DNA from: Roseibium aggregatum
Lineage (GTDB): Bacteria > Pseudomonadota > Alphaproteobacteria > Rhizobiales > Stappiaceae
DNA: 64,000 nt
Assembly: GCF_017309185.1 (NCBI RefSeq)
Contig: NZ_JAEKJZ010000004.1
Coordinates: 372,001-436,000 of the forward strand
Direction of reading: 5' to 3'
Under the pieces are notes generated by a model. That model did not search any database. It was not told the origin of the DNA and saw only the letters and a program-made list of their open reading frames with translations. Within the stretch, counting starts at the first letter, position 1. Every line of letters begins with the position of its first letter. The position numbers and the translations under genes are program-made. Shown here piece by piece: positions 61,090-64,000 of this stretch.

Positions 61090-62127
61090 ATGAAAAACCT
61101 TTTGATATCGACCGCATTCCTCGTGGGCGCATTCGCGGCCGCGCCGGCGCTTGCCGGCGACGTCCTGGACGACATCCTCTCCAAGGACCAGCTCATCTGC
61201 CTGGTCAACCCGAACTCGCCGGGTTTTTCGGTGCCGGACAGCGAAGGGATCTACCAGGGGTTCAACACGGACTTCTGCCGCATGGCTGCCGCCGCCATTC
61301 TGGGTGACGCAGGCAAGGCCGACATCCGCGGGATCGGATTTTCGGATTCCATGAAAACCCTGGTCGCCGACGGGGCGCATATGGCGTCGCGCTCGATCAC
61401 CGCGACCGGCACCCGCGATGCCGATCCGGGCCTCGCCTTCGTCGCCACGACCTTTTATGACGGTCAGGGCTTCATGGTGCCGAAATCCCTCGGTGTTACC
61501 AGCGCGGCCGACCTGAACGGTGCCACGGTCTGCGCCGAAGACGGCTCGACGACACTCCTTAACATCGCGGACTGGTTCGGAGACCGGGGTATCGAGTACC
61601 GGGTCGAAAACATCGCGGACAAGACCGCGCGGCTCGAAGCATTCTTCTCCGGTAAATGTGACGTCTATGCCTCTGACGTGACCGCGCTCCTGAGTGACCG
61701 TCTCCTGTCGGAAAAGCCAGAAGCCTACACGATCCTTCCCGAAGTGATTTCGGCAGAGCCCCTGACGCTCGTCACTCAGCCGGATCAGGCACTGGAAGCG
61801 GCTGTCTTCTGGGCGTTTCAGGTGATGATCAATGCCGACCAGTTCGGGGTCACCTCGAAGAACGTCGACAGCATCGTCGCGGATCTGGAAAATCAGCCCA
61901 AGGCGGTCCGCCGCCTGTTCGCCGAAGACAGCGCCACCGCCGAAATGGCCGACAAGCTGGGCCTGCCCAAGGATTGGGCCTATCGGGTTATCGCGCAGGT
62001 CGGCAGCTACTCGGAAGTTTTCGAGCGCCATCTCGGCAAGGAAACACCGTTCGGCATCGAGTTGAAGGAAACCGCCAACGCCCTGACTCGCGACGGCGGC
62101 CAGATGTACGCCTATCCGATCCGCTAA
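61090..62127 (+). CDS. aapJ: General amino-acid ABC transporter binding protein (AapJ-like)
   Basis: 345 residues with a Sec signal (1-22, ending PALAGDVL). Type II binding fold of the polar amino-acid family (DDILSKDQLICLVNPNSPGF, GATVCAEDGSTTLLNIADWF, SGKCDVYASDVTALLSDRLL). Captures amino acids for the AapQM permease. Separate operator; 80 bp before the phosphatase-like gene. Confidence 0.92.
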   Translation: MKNLLISTAFLVGAFAAAPALAGDVLDDILSKDQLICLVNPNSPGFSVPDSEGIYQGFNTDFCRMAAAAILGDAGKADIRGIGFSDSMKTLVADGAHMASRSITATGTRDADPGLAFVATTFYDGQGFMVPKSLGVTSAADLNGATVCAEDGSTTLLNIADWFGDRGIEYRVENIADKTARLEAFFSGKCDVYASDVTALLSDRLLSEKPEAYTILPEVISAEPLTLVTQPDQALEAAVFWAFQVMINADQFGVTSKNVDSIVADLENQPKAVRRLFAEDSATAEMADKLGLPKDWAYRVIAQVGSYSEVFERHLGKETPFGIELKETANALTRDGGQMYAYPIR

Positions 62128-62207
62128 ACCGGCCTTGGCGGAGGGGAGCTCAAAGAGCTTCCCTCCGCACGGCAAATGCCTTTCCGCAAGAAAAAGATAT
62201 AAAAAGC

Positions 62208-62789
62208 ATGAGTGACCCTCTTTCGGAGAAATACCCTCCCGACCTTCGCGACCGTCTCATGGAAATCGAAACCAGCGTCAGAAGCGATATTCCCTGTCCC
62301 GGAGCGGGGCGCATTGTCACGCTCGGTTTTCCGGGGCTGGCCTTCGACGTCCGGGGCGCCACCTTTGTCGACAAGGAGCGGATGGATGCGACGCTGGCGG
62401 ACCGGGCGCTTGAGCCCTGCCGCCTCCTGATCGTTCTACTGGAGGAAGAAGAAGTTCCCGAGGAGGCCTGGAGCCTCTTGAAGGAAGCCGCGAACCGGAA
62501 ATCCATTCGGATCGAGCATCTGCCGATCAGGGATTATGAGGCACCTGACGATGCGTTTCAGGAGAAGTGGCAGTCTGTCGAACCCGAAATCCGCGCGCTT
62601 CTCGCGGCGGGCGGCACGGTCGCGCTGTCCTGCCACTATGGGGCGGGCCGGTCCGGTACGGTCGCCGCAGGTCTGCTGATGGATCATGGCCTCGATGCCG
62701 ATGCGGCGATAAAAACCGTTCGGGCGCATTTCCCGGAGTCCATCGAAAGCGACAAGCAACTGGAGTGGCTGAAGCGGAAGGCCGGGTAA
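62208..62789 (+). CDS. Cys-based protein tyrosine phosphatase family protein
   Basis: 193 residues, cytoplasmic. The P-loop is CHYGAGRSG with Cys142 and Arg148 (CX5R), and Asp109 or Asp114/115 in IRDYEAPDD may be the general acid. N-terminal PCPGAGRIVTLGFPGLAFD suggests a cyclin-like phosphatase of the dual-specificity or inositol-phosphatase type. Lies behind the AapJ-like gene on the same strand. Substrate unknown. Confidence 0.87.
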   Translation: MSDPLSEKYPPDLRDRLMEIETSVRSDIPCPGAGRIVTLGFPGLAFDVRGATFVDKERMDATLADRALEPCRLLIVLLEEEEVPEEAWSLLKEAANRKSIRIEHLPIRDYEAPDDAFQEKWQSVEPEIRALLAAGGTVALSCHYGAGRSGTVAAGLLMDHGLDADAAIKTVRAHFPESIESDKQLEWLKRKAG

Positions 62790-62820
62790 GAGACGCGGTC
62801 GACCGGGTTTCCCCGTACCT

Positions 62821-64000
62821 TCAGACTGCCGCGTCCACTTCTTCCAGGACGACCTTGTAGCCCCAGAGCCGTTCGACGTGTCCGATGGTCGCGTCCCGGC
62901 CGGCCGCGTCCAGGGGCACGCGATCACGGCGAACGGCCTTCAGATGCAGGCATCGGTCGCCCAGAAGATCCGCGTCGACGACCTGGATATCCGGTTCCAT
63001 CGTCGAGAGATCGTGGTTCCGCGCCAGAACCTCGCGCAGCTTTCTGTAACCGCGCGCGTCGTGGATACCGGTCACGGTGCAATAGGGTTCCCGGGCCTCG
63101 TCAGACAGCGCGAACATCCGGAAACGGCGCATCACCGAGGGCGACAGGAACTGCTGGATGAAGCTTTCGTCCCGGTAATTCGCCCAGGCATGCTTCAGCA
63201 CGCCGCGCCAGTCGCCACAGCCTGCGATGTCGGGGAACCACTCCCTGTCTTCTTCCTGCGGGGCCTCACAGATCCGGCGGATGTCCTGCATCATCGCGAA
63301 GCCGAGCGCGTAAGGGTTGATGCCGCCGAACCTCGGGTCGTCGAAATCCGGCTGGGTCAGCACATTCGTATGGCTATGCAGGATTTCCAGCATCGCGCCG
63401 TCGCTGATCCGCCCGTCCTCGTAGAGCTTGTTCAAAATGTAGTAATGGACGAAACAGGCGCAGCCCTCGTTCATGACCCTGGTCTGTTTCTGCGGATAGA
63501 AATACTGGGCGACGTTTCGGACGATCCTGAGGATCTCGCGCTGCCAGGACCGGAGAACCGGACTGAATTGTTCCAGGAAAAACAGCAGGTTTTCTTCCGG
63601 AAGCTGCATCCGGCGCTTGCGTTCCTGTAGCGCGGCGTCCGTCTCCTCAGTCCCCTCCCGGCGGTGGGGCAGGGTGTTCCAGAGATAGTAGACATTCTGT
63701 TCCGCAGCCGCGAGCCGTTCCAGGCGCTGGTCTTCGGCTTCCTTCAAGGACAACTGGCGCGGCCGGCGGTGGCGGAAGACGCCGACAGACATCAGGGAAT
63801 GAGCGGCATCCAGAATGGCTTCGACTTCCTCCGTGCCGTGTTTTTCCTCGCAGCCGGCGATGAAATGGCGCGCGTAATCGAGATAGTCGAGAATACCGTC
63901 CGCGTCGGTCCACTGCCTGAACAGGTGGTTGGACTTGAAGAAGTGGTTGTGACCGAAGGCCGCGTGAGCCATCACCAGCGCCTGAAGCGGCATGGTGTTT
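62821..64000 (-). CDS. SpoVR family protein (5' end outside window)
   Basis: The frame is open to the window edge; the visible internal Met at 63993 is probably not the start because SpoVR proteins are about 500 residues and 390 are seen from it. Blocks MAHAAFGHNHFFKSNHLFRQ, MNEGCACFVHYYILNKLYED and RFGGINPYALGFAMM are typical. SpoVR often travels with PrkA and YeaH in proteobacteria and has a role in stress and stationary phase; not sulfur-related. 5' part lies to the right. Confidence 0.92.
   Translation of the reverse strand, partial: NTMPLQALVMAHAAFGHNHFFKSNHLFRQWTDADGILDYLDYARHFIAGCEEKHGTEEVEAILDAAHSLMSVGVFRHRRPRQLSLKEAEDQRLERLAAAEQNVYYLWNTLPHRREGTEETDAALQERKRRMQLPEENLLFFLEQFSPVLRSWQREILRIVRNVAQYFYPQKQTRVMNEGCACFVHYYILNKLYEDGRISDGAMLEILHSHTNVLTQPDFDDPRFGGINPYALGFAMMQDIRRICEAPQEEDREWFPDIAGCGDWRGVLKHAWANYRDESFIQQFLSPSVMRRFRMFALSDEAREPYCTVTGIHDARGYRKLREVLARNHDLSTMEPDIQVVDADLLGDRCLHLKAVRRDRVPLDAAGRDATIGHVERLWGYKVVLEEVDAAV

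Noticed and set aside
59131-62175. A 1014-codon open frame on the minus strand
   Set aside because: Antisense across three clear genes of the amino-acid transporter, low-complexity Gln/Arg/His-rich translation, no family motifs.
1-64000. CRISPR arrays, phage genes, transposases, tRNA or rRNA genes
   Set aside because: No regularly spaced repeats, cloverleaf-like stretches or transposase motifs were found on either strand.

Overview
The window looks like a chromosomal segment of a high-GC marine or host-associated alphaproteobacterium, most like the Roseibium/Labrenzia/Stappia group of Hyphomicrobiales (Rhizobiales). This is an inference from gene content: a full alphaproteobacterial sox operon, AapJQM-type amino-acid transport, several Liv- and Pot-type ABC transporters, and many GntR, MocR and Lrp regulators. 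About 58 protein genes fill almost all of it. I see no rRNA, tRNA, CRISPR array, insertion sequence or prophage. It reads as a run of independent catabolic islands, each with its own importer and regulator, followed by a lithotrophic sulfur-oxidation island.

Region 1 (1-9978, minus strand): a GntR/UTRA regulator, a complete branched-chain-type importer (LivKHMGF), aconitase-family hydratase subunits (LeuC/LeuD-like), an isocitrate-lyase/PEP-mutase-family C-C lyase and a hydantoinase B subunit cut by the window edge. From livM onward almost every junction overlaps by a few bases, so this is one operon. The order transporter, hydratase, lyase, hydantoinase suggests import of a ring compound whose carbon skeleton ends as an alkyl-malate cleaved to pyruvate. 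A divergent gene encodes a 4-oxalocrotonate-tautomerase/NTF2-like fusion. A truncated haemoglobin follows.

Region 2 (11175-21453): an Lrp/AsnC regulator faces a plus-strand operon of a class V aminotransferase, an FAD/NADPH monooxygenase, two carboxymuconolactone-decarboxylase-fold proteins (only one keeps the redox cysteines), an opine-dehydrogenase-like enzyme and a Pot-type ABC importer. The substrate is unknown.

Region 3 (21725-36575): an aldehyde dehydrogenase, two mandelate-racemase-family (enolase superfamily) enzymes, a MocR regulator, an FAD amine oxidase, a second Pot-type importer, a cupin, a D-amino-acid-dehydrogenase-like enzyme and a GMC oxidoreductase. A 46-bp box with fixed internal spacing occurs four times, next to each transcription unit, and appears to define the MocR regulon.

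Region 4 (36698-42943): an isoprenylcysteine-methyltransferase-family membrane protein, a SARP-like DNA-binding domain fused to an alpha/beta hydrolase, a Crp/Fnr regulator, a FecR protein overlapping a CHASE2-cyclase gene, and a cytochrome b561. Crp and the fusion gene share a promoter motif.

Region 5 (43202-57858): sulfur oxidation. Two YeeE/YedE-type sulfur transporters (SoxT-like) and a Tat-exported metallo-beta-lactamase flank soxR and soxS. soxVWXYZABCDEF runs divergently. Together these encode a complete periplasmic thiosulfate-oxidising system with SoxCD and a sulfide-oxidising flavoprotein. SoxR carries the two cysteines of BigR/SqrR persulfide sensors.

Region 6 (57970-64000): a GntR/FCD regulator and an amino-acid ABC system (two permeases and a binding protein, but no ATPase) linked by two near-identical operators, a Cys-based phosphatase-like gene behind the binding protein, and a SpoVR gene cut by the window edge.
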